Origin: Pelomonas baiyunensis
GTDB taxonomy: Bacteria; Pseudomonadota; Gammaproteobacteria; Burkholderiales; Burkholderiaceae_C
Direction: 5' to 3'
NCBI RefSeq assembly: GCF_043555935.1
Contig: NZ_JBIGIB010000003.1
Location: 434,001 to 498,000 of the forward strand
Length of the DNA stretch: 64,000 nt
Shown one piece after another: positions 33,288-40,914 of the stretch. Within the stretch, counting starts at the first letter, position 1, and each line of letters opens with the position of its first letter. The notes under the pieces are model-generated. The model had not been told where the DNA came from and searched no databases. It worked only from the letters and a program-made list of their open reading frames with translations. The position numbers and the translations under genes are program-made.

Positions 33288-34190
33288 ATGCAAGCTTTGC
33301 TCGACGCCATCGCCACGATGGCCCTTCCTTTGAACGCCGCCTCCGACGCCCAGCGCCTGTTCCACGGCCGCGGCGGTCGCTTTCCCGGCTGCGAGCACCT
33401 GGCGCTGGATGCCTTCCCGCCGGTGCTGCTGCTCACGTCCTTCAGGCCGCTGGACGAGGCCGCGCTTCAGGCGGTGGACCAGGCCCTGCGGGCGCGCTGC
33501 GGCGACGCGCTGAACTGGGTGTACCAGTGCCGCGGCGAGGGGGCCGAAACCCGGCTCATGGCCGGCGCCGTGCCCGAGCCGCATGTGGTGACGGAGGCCG
33601 GCACGCGCTACCTCGTGCACCTGATGCGCGGCCAGAACCACGGGCTGTTCCTGGACATGGCCGAGGGCCGGCGCTGGGTGCGCGAGCAGGTCAAGCCCGG
33701 CGCCAAGGTGCTGAACCTGTTCGCGTACAGCTGCGCGTTTTCGGTGGTGGCGCTGCAGGCCGGCGCGGCAGAGGTGGTCAACGTGGACATGGCGTCAGGC
33801 GCCTTGAGCACCGGCCGCACCAACCATGAGCTCAACGGCGTGAAGGCCGGGGCCAAGTTCCTGGCGCACGACATCTTCAACTCCTGGGGCAAGCTGACGC
33901 GCGGCGGGCCCTACGACCTGGTGGTGTGCGACCCGCCGAGCTTCCAGAAAGGCAGCTTCGTCGCCACCAAGGACTACGCCCGCCTGGCCAAGCGCCTGCC
34001 GGCGTTGCTGGCACCGGGCGGCCTGGCCCTGCTGTGTCTGAACGCGCCGGAATTGACCGAAGACTTCCTGCGCCAGGTGGTGGCCGAGCAGGCGCCCGAG
34101 CTGACCTGCGTGGGCCGCGTGGCCAACCCTGCGGTGTTTGAGGACGTTTCGCCCGACCGCAGCCTGAAGGTGCTGGCCTACCGGGCCTGA
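33288..34190 (+). CDS. SAM-dependent methyltransferase (RlmI/RlmK-like fold)
   Basis: 300 residues. A class I Rossmann methyltransferase: KVLNLFAYSCAFSVVALQAGA is motif I with VNVDMA as motif II, and YDLVVCDPPSFQKGSF is motif IV (DPPS, as in rRNA m5C and RlmI-type enzymes). Lacks the PUA RNA-binding domain of RlmI; the first 150 residues form a different N-terminal domain (AQRLFHGRGGRFPGCEHLALD). Probably modifies 23S rRNA or another RNA base; the exact target cannot be read. Its last codons begin a run of tandem repeats. Confidence 0.85.
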   Translation: MQALLDAIATMALPLNAASDAQRLFHGRGGRFPGCEHLALDAFPPVLLLTSFRPLDEAALQAVDQALRARCGDALNWVYQCRGEGAETRLMAGAVPEPHVVTEAGTRYLVHLMRGQNHGLFLDMAEGRRWVREQVKPGAKVLNLFAYSCAFSVVALQAGAAEVVNVDMASGALSTGRTNHELNGVKAGAKFLAHDIFNSWGKLTRGGPYDLVVCDPPSFQKGSFVATKDYARLAKRLPALLAPGGLALLCLNAPELTEDFLRQVVAEQAPELTCVGRVANPAVFEDVSPDRSLKVLAYRA

Positions 34191-34253
34191 GCGTGCGGGC
34201 CTGAGCGCCCGGCCTGGGCGTGCAGGCCTGAGCTTGCTGGGCCTGAACGCACC
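34183..34253. repeat. Five imperfect tandem copies of a 13-15 base unit
   Basis: GGGCCTGAGCGTGC, GGGCCTGAGCGCCC, GGCCTGGGCGTGC, AGGCCTGAGCTTGCT and GGGCCTGAACGCACC run head to tail between the methyltransferase gene and the kinase gene. The first copy contains the stop codon of the methyltransferase. Confidence 0.7.
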
Positions 34254-34264
34254 GGGCGCCGCGC

Positions 34265-35779
34265 TCAGGGCAGGCGCGCCAGATCCTGCAGCAGCCGGGT
34301 GCGGGCGGCGGCGTCGCTCACCGACTCGGCCAGCCGGTTGAAGAACACGGCGCGGCTGTCGATGCCCTGGGCCGCGCGCTTGACCAGCACCTTGGCGATG
34401 GGCCCCACGTGCTGCGCCAGCAGGACTTGCGCTTTCTCCACCACCGCCTCGGTCAGCGGGCCGCCCATGGTGGTGCCCAGGCCCGCGGAGCCGTTGGAGC
34501 CGGCCGTGCCAGTCGCGCCAGCCGTGCTGGCTCCCGCGGCGGTGGGCGGCGTGCCCGCGGTGGCGCCGCGCGTGCTGCCGGCCGTGCGGCTGGCGCCGCC
34601 GGTCAGCACGCTGGCCTGGCCCAGAAAGGCGTCGCGGGCGCGGGGGTCGGTCACTTGGTCGGCCAGCCGGGCGTAGAGCTCGGGCAGGTCGCTGCATTCC
34701 CGCGCGGCGCGGCGCACTAGCACGCTGGCCAGCGGGCCCACGTGGCGTGCCAGGGTCTGCTCGGCCTGGGCGAGTTGGCTCGCGTCCCAGTGCGATGGCG
34801 GCGGCGCGGTGCCGCCGGTGGAGCCCGGCGTGCTGCGGCCAGCCAGCGATACCGGCGCCTGCGTGGGCGCCTGCAGCGGCTGGGGCGGGCGTGCCCGGGG
34901 CGGCGCCATCATCACGGTCTTGTCCCAGGCGGTGTCGTCCAGGTCCTGGCCGGCACCGTCCAGCAGGGCCTGCTTGAAGGCCTCGGCCGTGGGGTAGCGA
35001 TCGTCGGGCCGCTTGGCCAGCGCGCGGGCCACGATGGCGTCGAACCACGCCGGCCGGTTGGCGCCGTCCAAGGTGGACGGCGGCGCGGGCATGTCGTTCA
35101 CCACCTTGTACATGAGCGCCTCGGTGGTGCCGGCAAACGGCGGGCGGCCGGTGAGCAGCTGGTACAGCACCACGCCCGCGCCGTAGATGTCGACCCGCCG
35201 GTCCATGGTGCTGCCCAGGAACTGCTCGGGCGCCATGTGGCTGGGCGTGCCCACCATGTAGTGGGTTTGCGTGAGGTGCTGCGAGTCGATGCGGGCGATG
35301 CCGAAGTCGGCCACCTTCAGGCGGCCGGCGGTGGTCATGATGATGTTGGCCGGCTTCACGTCGCGGTGCCACACGCCCTTGTCGTGGGCATGGCCGAGCG
35401 CGTCCAGCAGCTGGCTCATGATGCCGGGAATGTCGGTGTCGGTGAACCGCAGCTTGGCGCTCAGATAGCTCGCCAGCGAACGGCCCTCGACGAACTCCAT
35501 CGCGATGTAGGCGGTGTGCTGGTCGCGGCCGAAGTCGTACACCGCCACGATGCCCGGGTGCATCAGCCGGCCGGCGGCCTGGGCTTCGTTGCGAAACCGC
35601 GAGGCCGGCGCGCCGGGGCTGTCGTCGCCCGCGTCCAGCCCGGTGCGGATGGTCTTGAGCGCCACCGTGCGCTGGATGTCGGGGTCGAAGCCCTTGTAGA
35701 CGACGCCCATCGCGCCCTCGCCGAGCACTTCGGTGATGCGGTACTTGCCGAGCTGGGCCGGGTGCTTCTTGTCGCTCAT
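34265..35779 (-). CDS. Serine/threonine protein kinase (PknB type) with two C-terminal repeats
   Basis: 504 residues. Residues 10-275 are a complete Hanks-type kinase: LGEGAMGVVYKGFDPD, VALKTIR, HRDVKPANIIM (H138-R-D140), DFGIARI and GTPSHMAPEQF. After a long Ala/Gly/Thr/Pro linker come two copies of a helical unit of about 48 residues (near 342-392 and 450-500): HVGPLASVLVRRAARECS and HVGPIAKVLVKRAAQ, each followed by LARLADQVTD- or NRLAESVSD-like text. No membrane helix, PASTA or FHA domain. The sensor gene encoding a haem-c HAMP protein lies 102 bases upstream on the same strand, so the two are likely one unit. Confidence 0.92.
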   Translation of the reverse strand: MSDKKHPAQLGKYRITEVLGEGAMGVVYKGFDPDIQRTVALKTIRTGLDAGDDSPGAPASRFRNEAQAAGRLMHPGIVAVYDFGRDQHTAYIAMEFVEGRSLASYLSAKLRFTDTDIPGIMSQLLDALGHAHDKGVWHRDVKPANIIMTTAGRLKVADFGIARIDSQHLTQTHYMVGTPSHMAPEQFLGSTMDRRVDIYGAGVVLYQLLTGRPPFAGTTEALMYKVVNDMPAPPSTLDGANRPAWFDAIVARALAKRPDDRYPTAEAFKQALLDGAGQDLDDTAWDKTVMMAPPRARPPQPLQAPTQAPVSLAGRSTPGSTGGTAPPPSHWDASQLAQAEQTLARHVGPLASVLVRRAARECSDLPELYARLADQVTDPRARDAFLGQASVLTGGASRTAGSTRGATAGTPPTAAGASTAGATGTAGSNGSAGLGTTMGGPLTEAVVEKAQVLLAQHVGPIAKVLVKRAAQGIDSRAVFFNRLAESVSDAAARTRLLQDLARLP

Positions 35780-35840
35780 GCGATCACGCGGGGCATTCCC
35801 AAGCGGCTGCCGTGGATCTGGCTTTGCAAGGCCACTGGCA

Positions 35841-35876
35841 GCGCCCCCTTGAGGGGCCGGCGAAGCCGGTCAGGGG
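35841..35876. repeat. REP-like intergenic element with two hairpins
   Basis: CCCCTTGAGGGG (self-complementary) is followed at once by CCGGCGAAGCCGG (hairpin with GAA loop) in the 102-base gap between the haem sensor and kinase genes. The two-hairpin form resembles short dispersed intergenic repeats of the Comamonadaceae. Only one copy is seen in this window. Confidence 0.5.
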
Positions 35877-35881
35877 AAATC

Positions 35882-36754
35882 TCATGACTCCAGCAGCTTC
35901 ATGGCCTGCACGACGCTGGTGCGCATGCGGCTGAAGGAATCGGACAGCGTGGCGATTTCGTCCTTGCTGCGGGCCTGGAACTCCGGCGCGTCCAGCTCGC
36001 CTTGGCTCACGCGGTCGGCCAGGGCCGACAGCTGCGTCACCGGGCGCACCACCAGCAGCCACACCATCAGGTTCAGCACCACGCCCACGGCGACGAACAC
36101 CGCCACCAGCGAGGTGATGAAGACCTTGAAGGTCTGGTCGGCCCGCTGCAGCGGCACGCCCAGCGGCACCGACACGATCTGCGCGCCAATCACCTCGTTC
36201 AGATTCCAGCCGAAGCCGTTGGCCGGGCCGTACTTGGCCACCATGGTGGCGGGCGCGGCGTCCACGCTGCTGTGGCAGGCCAGGCAAGCTGGGTCGGTGA
36301 TGCGCAGCGGGCGGGCGATGTACAGCGACGGGCCGGCCGGCGTGTCACGGGTGCCCACGGTTTCCTTCAGTTCGGCGTTGCTGCGGAACTGGCCCACGAT
36401 GTCCACCTCCCAGCTGGTGGCCCGGTCGCGCGGGTTGGTGGGGTTGAGCGTGGCTTCCTTGTAGGCGAACTCGGGGTGCTTGGCCAGCAGCGTGCCCAGC
36501 ACCTCGGTGGCGGAAAAGCTCGGCACCGTCTCGGGCAGGAACTTCTCGCTCATCTGCGCCACCAGCAGCGGCTTGATCTTGGTGTTGGTGTAGTTGCGCA
36601 CCGCCAGGGCCTTCTCCATCAGCATCTGCGCGGTGGCGACGGTTTCCTGCGTCGCGTTGTCCTGCAGCAGGTTGCGGGCGATGTAGCCGCTCAGCGCAAT
36701 GCCCAGGCTCATGACCAGCAGGTAGACGAGGTTGAATTTGGCCAGCAGTTTCAT
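35882..36754 (-). CDS. Membrane sensor with periplasmic c-type haem (DUF3365/Tll0287-like) and HAMP domain
   Basis: 290 residues. Two membrane helices (about 6-27 and 205-228) enclose a periplasmic domain of about 175 residues with NYTNTKIKPLL, AKHPEFAYKEATLNPTNPRD and the haem c motif CLACHSS (Cys157, Cys160, His161). This is the Tll0287-like (DUF3365) haem domain. A HAMP domain (about 229-283) ends the protein, with no kinase, methyl-accepting or cyclase domain after it. It is therefore a one-part redox or gas sensor that must pass its signal to a partner. The kinase gene 102 bases downstream is the obvious candidate. Confidence 0.93.
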   Translation of the reverse strand: MKLLAKFNLVYLLVMSLGIALSGYIARNLLQDNATQETVATAQMLMEKALAVRNYTNTKIKPLLVAQMSEKFLPETVPSFSATEVLGTLLAKHPEFAYKEATLNPTNPRDRATSWEVDIVGQFRSNAELKETVGTRDTPAGPSLYIARPLRITDPACLACHSSVDAAPATMVAKYGPANGFGWNLNEVIGAQIVSVPLGVPLQRADQTFKVFITSLVAVFVAVGVVLNLMVWLLVVRPVTQLSALADRVSQGELDAPEFQARSKDEIATLSDSFSRMRTSVVQAMKLLES

Positions 36755-36867
36755 GGGGGCGCCTTCCGAAGGACGGCAATGGTAGTGCGTGGCCCCTGCG
36801 CTGCGTGGGGCGGTGGTGCGGCGGCGGGCGGTGAATCTGCCCCTGGCCGGCGCGGCATGATGGCGGC

Positions 36868-37803
36868 ATGACTGCACCCATCGACCGCTGCAACGACGGC
36901 AGCACCCGCGCGCCCCGCCTGCGCCGTGACATGAACCTGGGCACCCTGGCCGAACTGCCGCGCGGCTCGCGGGGTTGGCGGGCCACGCCGGCCGAACAGC
37001 TGGCCCTGTTGAAGACCGACGGCCACGAGGCCGTGCAACTGTGGCAACCCACGGCCGACGCCGTGAAACTCGCGCGCGACGCGGGTCTGGGCGTGACTGG
37101 CATTTGCCGCGCCCTGACGCCTCCAGACGTGGACGCCATCGTGCGCGAACAGCGCGACCTGGGCTGCGAGATCACCACGCTGCATGTGGGCCACTCCTTC
37201 GAGACCGACGCCGAGATGGACGCCCTGGCGGCCGCCGTGCTGGAGACCTCGGCCCGGCACAGCCACCCGCTGTACGTGGAGACCCACCGCGGCACCATGA
37301 CGCAAGACCTGCGCCGCACGCTGGACCTGGTGGCCCGCTTCCCGGCGCTGCGCTTCAACGCCGACCTGTCGCACTGGTACACCGGGCACGAGCTGACCTA
37401 CGGCGGTGAGTTCCTGGAGCGCGCCGGCCGCCTGGCGCCGGTGTTCGAGCGCGTGCGCTTCCTGCACGCGCGGGTGGGCAATCCGGGGTGCATCCAGACT
37501 GCGCTGGACGAGCCGGGCGACAGCCTCGCGCACTTTCGCTGGATGTGGCAGCGCTGCTTCGAGGGGTTTCTGCGCGGCGCGCAGCCGGGCGACTTCCTGA
37601 GCTTCAACGCCGAGCTGCTGCCGCAGAAGATGGGGGCCGACTTCTGGCTGCACTACGCCCAGCCCCGGGCGGACCTGGCCGGCGACGCGCTGGGCGGTGA
37701 GCCCAGCGACCGTTACGCCGATGCCGAGCGGCTGTGGCAGATCGCGACCGAGTGCTTCGAGGCAGCGCGCGCCGCCGTGGCGGCCACCCCGACGGCGGGC
37801 TGA
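36868..37803 (+). CDS. TIM-barrel xylose-isomerase-like protein
   Basis: 311 residues from the ATG at 36868 (ATG 36931 would give 290). The fold is read from its order of strands: MNLGTLAEL, AVQLWQPTA, LGVTGICRALT, ITTLHVGHSF, HPLYVETHRGTM with the family's metal Glu, LRFNADLSHWY with the metal Asp, and FLHARVGNP. That is the sugar phosphate isomerase/epimerase (AP endonuclease 2) superfamily. The substrate is unknown. It lies between the haem sensor gene (divergent) and the ketosynthase gene (convergent, 18 bases between stops) and has no operon partner. Confidence 0.75.
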   Translation: MTAPIDRCNDGSTRAPRLRRDMNLGTLAELPRGSRGWRATPAEQLALLKTDGHEAVQLWQPTADAVKLARDAGLGVTGICRALTPPDVDAIVREQRDLGCEITTLHVGHSFETDAEMDALAAAVLETSARHSHPLYVETHRGTMTQDLRRTLDLVARFPALRFNADLSHWYTGHELTYGGEFLERAGRLAPVFERVRFLHARVGNPGCIQTALDEPGDSLAHFRWMWQRCFEGFLRGAQPGDFLSFNAELLPQKMGADFWLHYAQPRADLAGDALGGEPSDRYADAERLWQIATECFEAARAAVAATPTAG

Positions 37804-37820
37804 GCGGCTCGGCCGCGGGG

Positions 37821-39041
37821 TCAGGCCGCCGTCACCACCAGTGACACGTTGCTGCCACCGAAGGCGAAGGAGTTGGACATGGCCGCCCGCAGCGTGGCCG
37901 GGCGGGCGCCGTCGGTGATCAGGTCCAGCTGCGCGGCCAGCGGGCTGTCGTGCACGTGGGCGCTGGGCGGCAGGCACTGGCGGCGCAGGGCCTGCACCGT
38001 GGCCACGAGCTCCAGCGCGCCCCCGGCCCCGATCAGGTGGCCGTGCAGCGCCTTGGTGGCCGACACCGGCACCGCCCGGGCGCCGAACGCCGCCGCCACC
38101 GACTCCGCCTCCACCGCATCGCCCACTTCGGTGGCGGTGCCGTGGGCGTTCACGTAGCCGATCTCGGCCGGGCTGAGGCCGGCGTCGCGCAGCGCGGCCT
38201 GCATGGCGCGCACCTGGCCGGCAGCATCCGGCCGCGACAGGTGCACCGCGTCCACGCTGTGGCCATAACCCGCCAAGCGGGCGAGAGGCACGGCGCCACG
38301 GGCCCGCGCGTGCTCGGCGGTCTCCAGCACCAGGGCCGCGGCCCCCTCACCCAGCACCAGGCCCCGGCGGCGTTCGTCGAAGGGGCGGCAGGTGTGCTCG
38401 GGTTGGTCCGCGTCCAGCGGCGCCATCACGCCCATGGCTTGCCAGCCCAGGGCGCTGCCGGTGTTGAGCATGGCCTCCGACCCCCCCACCAGCGCCACGT
38501 CAGCCCGGCCATTGCGCAGCAGCCACAGGGCTTCGCCAATGGCTTGTGCCGACGAGGCGCAGGCGTTGGACACGGCCAGCTGGGCAGCGCGCAGCTGGTG
38601 CCGCATCGCCAGGTGGGAGCCGGCCGAGTTGGCCATCACTCGCACCACGGTGTACGGGTGCACGCGCGGCGGCTGGGCCGTGAACATCTGCTGGTACGAG
38701 GCTTCCAGCGAGGCCGAGCCCCCCAGGCCCGTGCCCCAGGCCACGGCGGCGCGTTCCGGTTGGGGCGCAGTGGCGGGCAGGCCGGCTTGGGCCCAGGCCT
38801 CGGCCGCGGCTTCCAGCGCCATCAGGCTGTGGCGGTCGTACAGGTTGCGCTGGGCGGGCGGCATGCCCGGGGCCAGCGGCACCGTCACCTGTGCGGCGGC
38901 GAAGGGCCTGAGCCCGTGCGCGGGGCTGCCGGGGTGGGCGGTCACGCCCGATCGGCCCGCCTGCAGCGCATCGGCCAGCGTGTCGGCGCCCGCGCCGAGC
39001 GCGCTCAAGGCGCCCAGCCCGGTGATCCAGACGTCGGTCAT
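37821..39041 (-). CDS. Beta-ketoacyl-ACP synthase (FabF-like)
   Basis: 406 residues, the size of KAS II-type enzymes. The Cys-His-His triad is intact: SNACASSAQAIG (Cys161), VNAHGTATEVGD and ALHGHLIGAGG. It carries the acyl-condensation step of fatty acid or polyketide synthesis. The gene overlaps the ACP gene upstream by one base (TGATG), and the ACP gene overlaps the hydrolase gene before it by 17, so the three are one transcription unit. FabF itself would lie with fabG or acpP in a large fab cluster; here none is present, so this is a dedicated secondary pathway rather than housekeeping synthesis. The C-terminus ends NSFAFGGSNVSLVV, a normal KS end. Confidence 0.9.
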   Translation of the reverse strand: MTDVWITGLGALSALGAGADTLADALQAGRSGVTAHPGSPAHGLRPFAAAQVTVPLAPGMPPAQRNLYDRHSLMALEAAAEAWAQAGLPATAPQPERAAVAWGTGLGGSASLEASYQQMFTAQPPRVHPYTVVRVMANSAGSHLAMRHQLRAAQLAVSNACASSAQAIGEALWLLRNGRADVALVGGSEAMLNTGSALGWQAMGVMAPLDADQPEHTCRPFDERRRGLVLGEGAAALVLETAEHARARGAVPLARLAGYGHSVDAVHLSRPDAAGQVRAMQAALRDAGLSPAEIGYVNAHGTATEVGDAVEAESVAAAFGARAVPVSATKALHGHLIGAGGALELVATVQALRRQCLPPSAHVHDSPLAAQLDLITDGARPATLRAAMSNSFAFGGSNVSLVVTAA

Positions 39042-39298
39042 CAGGCCGCAGCCGGCTGCGGTGCGGCCGCGCGCAACTCGTCCACCAGGGTGGCCAGGCC
39101 TTGCAGCGTGGGCTGTTGCAGCGCGCGGTCGTGTTCGATGCTGACGTGGAAGTGGTCTTCCACCGAGAACATGAAGTCCACCAGGCCCAGGGAGTCCAGG
39201 CCCAGTTCCGCGAACGGGGTGTCCAGCTTGGCGCTCAGGTCGTCGGTGCCCAGCTCACGTTGAGCCAGGGCGCACAGTTGTTCAAGCGTAGTGCTCAT
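39041..39298 (-). CDS. Dedicated acyl carrier protein
   Basis: 85 residues. The phosphopantetheine site is FAELGLDSLGLVDFMF with Ser36, in the fold position seen in ACPs. The text is acidic in the helix after Ser36 (SVEDHFHVSIEHD), as for partner docking, and ends with a short Ala/Pro tail. It differs from the housekeeping AcpP type (GADSLDTVELVMALEEEF). It starts 16 bases before the end of the hydrolase gene (17-base overlap including the stop) and overlaps the ketosynthase start by one base. Needs a phosphopantetheinyl transferase, not seen in the window. Confidence 0.9.
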   Translation of the reverse strand: MSTTLEQLCALAQRELGTDDLSAKLDTPFAELGLDSLGLVDFMFSVEDHFHVSIEHDRALQQPTLQGLATLVDELRAAAPQPAAA

Positions 39299-40121
39299 CA
39301 CGAAGTTCCAAAGTGGGAAGGGTGGGACGGGCCGGCGGCAGCTGGCCCAGGAGGAAGTCGCGCACGGTGCGCGCCACGGCAATGCGCTCGTTGTCCAGCG
39401 TCAGCATGTGATAGCTGTCGTGGAACCAATGCACCTCGGGCGCACGGCCCAGGTTGCGCTGCAGTTCATGCACGCTGCGCGGCCCGGCGACGTCGTCTTC
39501 GGTGGCGTGCAGCACCACGGCCGGCGCCGTCAGCCGGGGCAGGCGGGCGCGCACGTGGCGGATCAGCCGGGTGGCCTCGAACAGTGCCGCGGCCGACAGC
39601 TGCGCCGCGCCCACGGCCGACACCTGTTGCGACGCCATGGCCTGCGCCACCCAGGTGCGCAGCCGTTCGTTCTTCAGGCCGAAGGGTGCGGTTTCCTTGA
39701 AGCTCATGCGCCGGCGCAGCACGGGCAGGTAGGCCAGCGGCAGCAGGCGGCGCCAGGGCGACACGTTCCAGCCGTCGAAATGCAAGGTGGTGGAAATGAG
39801 CACCAGGGCGGCGGCCGGGCGGCGCGCGGCCAGCGCCATCGACAGCACGGCGCCCATGCACAGCCCGCCCACCGCCACCTGGCCGTGGGCGGCGGCCAGG
39901 CGGTCAAAGCAGGCCTCGGCCTCGGCCAGCCATTGTTCAAAGGGCGGCACGGGCAGCGGCTGGCCGGTGTGGTGGCTCACGCCATAACCCGCAAGGGCGG
40001 GCACCTCGACGACATAGCCCGCGGCGCGCAGCGATGTGGCCACGGGGGCCAGCTCCAGCGGATTGGCGCACAGCCCGTGAAGCAGCAGCACCGCCGGCGG
40101 GCGGTTGGGAGAAGCATCCAT
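39282..40121 (-). CDS. Alpha/beta-hydrolase, likely acyl-thioesterase or carboxylesterase
   Basis: 279 residues from the ATG at 40121 (ATG 40151 adds ten). The fold is clear: AVLLLHGLCANPLEL (oxyanion strand), VAVGGLCMGAVLSMAL (nucleophile elbow; here GLCMG, with Cys in place of the usual Ser), LRHVRARLPRLTAPAVVLHATEDDVAG (Asp region), FHDSYHMLTLDNER with the His. Cys nucleophiles occur in dienelactone-hydrolase-like members. It is the first gene of the hydrolase-ACP-ketosynthase unit; releasing or loading the ACP-bound chain is the likely job. Divergent from the OmpR-type regulator gene, with 119 bases between starts. Confidence 0.82.
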   Translation of the reverse strand: MDASPNRPPAVLLLHGLCANPLELAPVATSLRAAGYVVEVPALAGYGVSHHTGQPLPVPPFEQWLAEAEACFDRLAAAHGQVAVGGLCMGAVLSMALAARRPAAALVLISTTLHFDGWNVSPWRRLLPLAYLPVLRRRMSFKETAPFGLKNERLRTWVAQAMASQQVSAVGAAQLSAAALFEATRLIRHVRARLPRLTAPAVVLHATEDDVAGPRSVHELQRNLGRAPEVHWFHDSYHMLTLDNERIAVARTVRDFLLGQLPPARPTLPTLELRDEHYA

Positions 40122-40240
40122 GCCGGGCAGTGTGCAAACCGGTGCCGTCATCGCCTTGTCGCGCGGCTTGCCGTGAGCTTGCGTGGCGAGACAGTCCCGC
40201 GTCAGCCGTTGGGCCGCGGCCGCGCCATACTTCAGGCACC

Positions 40241-40909
40241 ATGCGAATCCTGCTCGTTGAAGACGACGAACACCTCGTGGAGACCACGGCCCGGGCCTTG
40301 CGTTCGCAAGGGTGGGTGGTGGACTGCACCGCCCGCGGCGAGCCCGTGGCGCGGTCTCTGCGCGAGGATGCCTACGACCTGCTCATCCTGGACATTGGCC
40401 TGGCGGGCATCGACGGCTTCGAAACCTTGCGACGCGTGCGGGCCGAGGGCCTGCCGGTGCCGGTGCTCATCCTGACCGCACGGGATGCGGTGGAAGACCG
40501 CGTTCGGGGCCTGGAGGGCGGGGCGGACGACTACCTCGTCAAGCCTTTCGCGCTGACCGAGCTGGTGGCCCGTGCGCGCGCCCTGGTGCGGCGCAGCCAG
40601 GCGCGCACCAGCAACCAGCTGCACCTCGCGCGCCTGCGCATCGACCAGGAGGCGCGCCGCGCCTACATCGGCGACGAGCCGCTGGCGCTGTCGGCCCGCG
40701 AGTGGGATGTGCTGGGCTTCCTGATGGCCCGTGCGGGCAAGGTCGTGCCCAAGGAGCACATCGCGCTGGCCAGCAATGCGTGGGACCAGGGCGTCAGCGA
40801 CAACGCGATCGAGGTGTGCCTGTCGCGCCTGCGCGCCAAGATCGAGCCGGGCGGTGTGCAGTTGCGCACCGTGCGCGGCCTGGGCTACCTGCTCGAAGAA
40901 GTGGCCTGA
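40241..40909 (+). CDS. OmpR/PhoB-family response regulator
   Basis: 222 residues. Receiver (1-118): EDDEH at 7-11, phospho-Asp in LLILDIGLAGIDG near 51, LTARDA and YLVKPFAL. C-terminal winged helix (125-220): LALSAREWDVLGFLMARAG, IALASNAWDQGVSDNAIEVCLSRLRAKI and RTVRGLGYLLEE. This is the QseB/TctD type. It is the partner of the kinase 6 bases downstream, and divergent from the hydrolase-ACP-KS unit, which it may control. Target unknown. Confidence 0.95.
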   Translation: MRILLVEDDEHLVETTARALRSQGWVVDCTARGEPVARSLREDAYDLLILDIGLAGIDGFETLRRVRAEGLPVPVLILTARDAVEDRVRGLEGGADDYLVKPFALTELVARARALVRRSQARTSNQLHLARLRIDQEARRAYIGDEPLALSAREWDVLGFLMARAGKVVPKEHIALASNAWDQGVSDNAIEVCLSRLRAKIEPGGVQLRTVRGLGYLLEEVA

Positions 40910-40914
40910 CGCCC

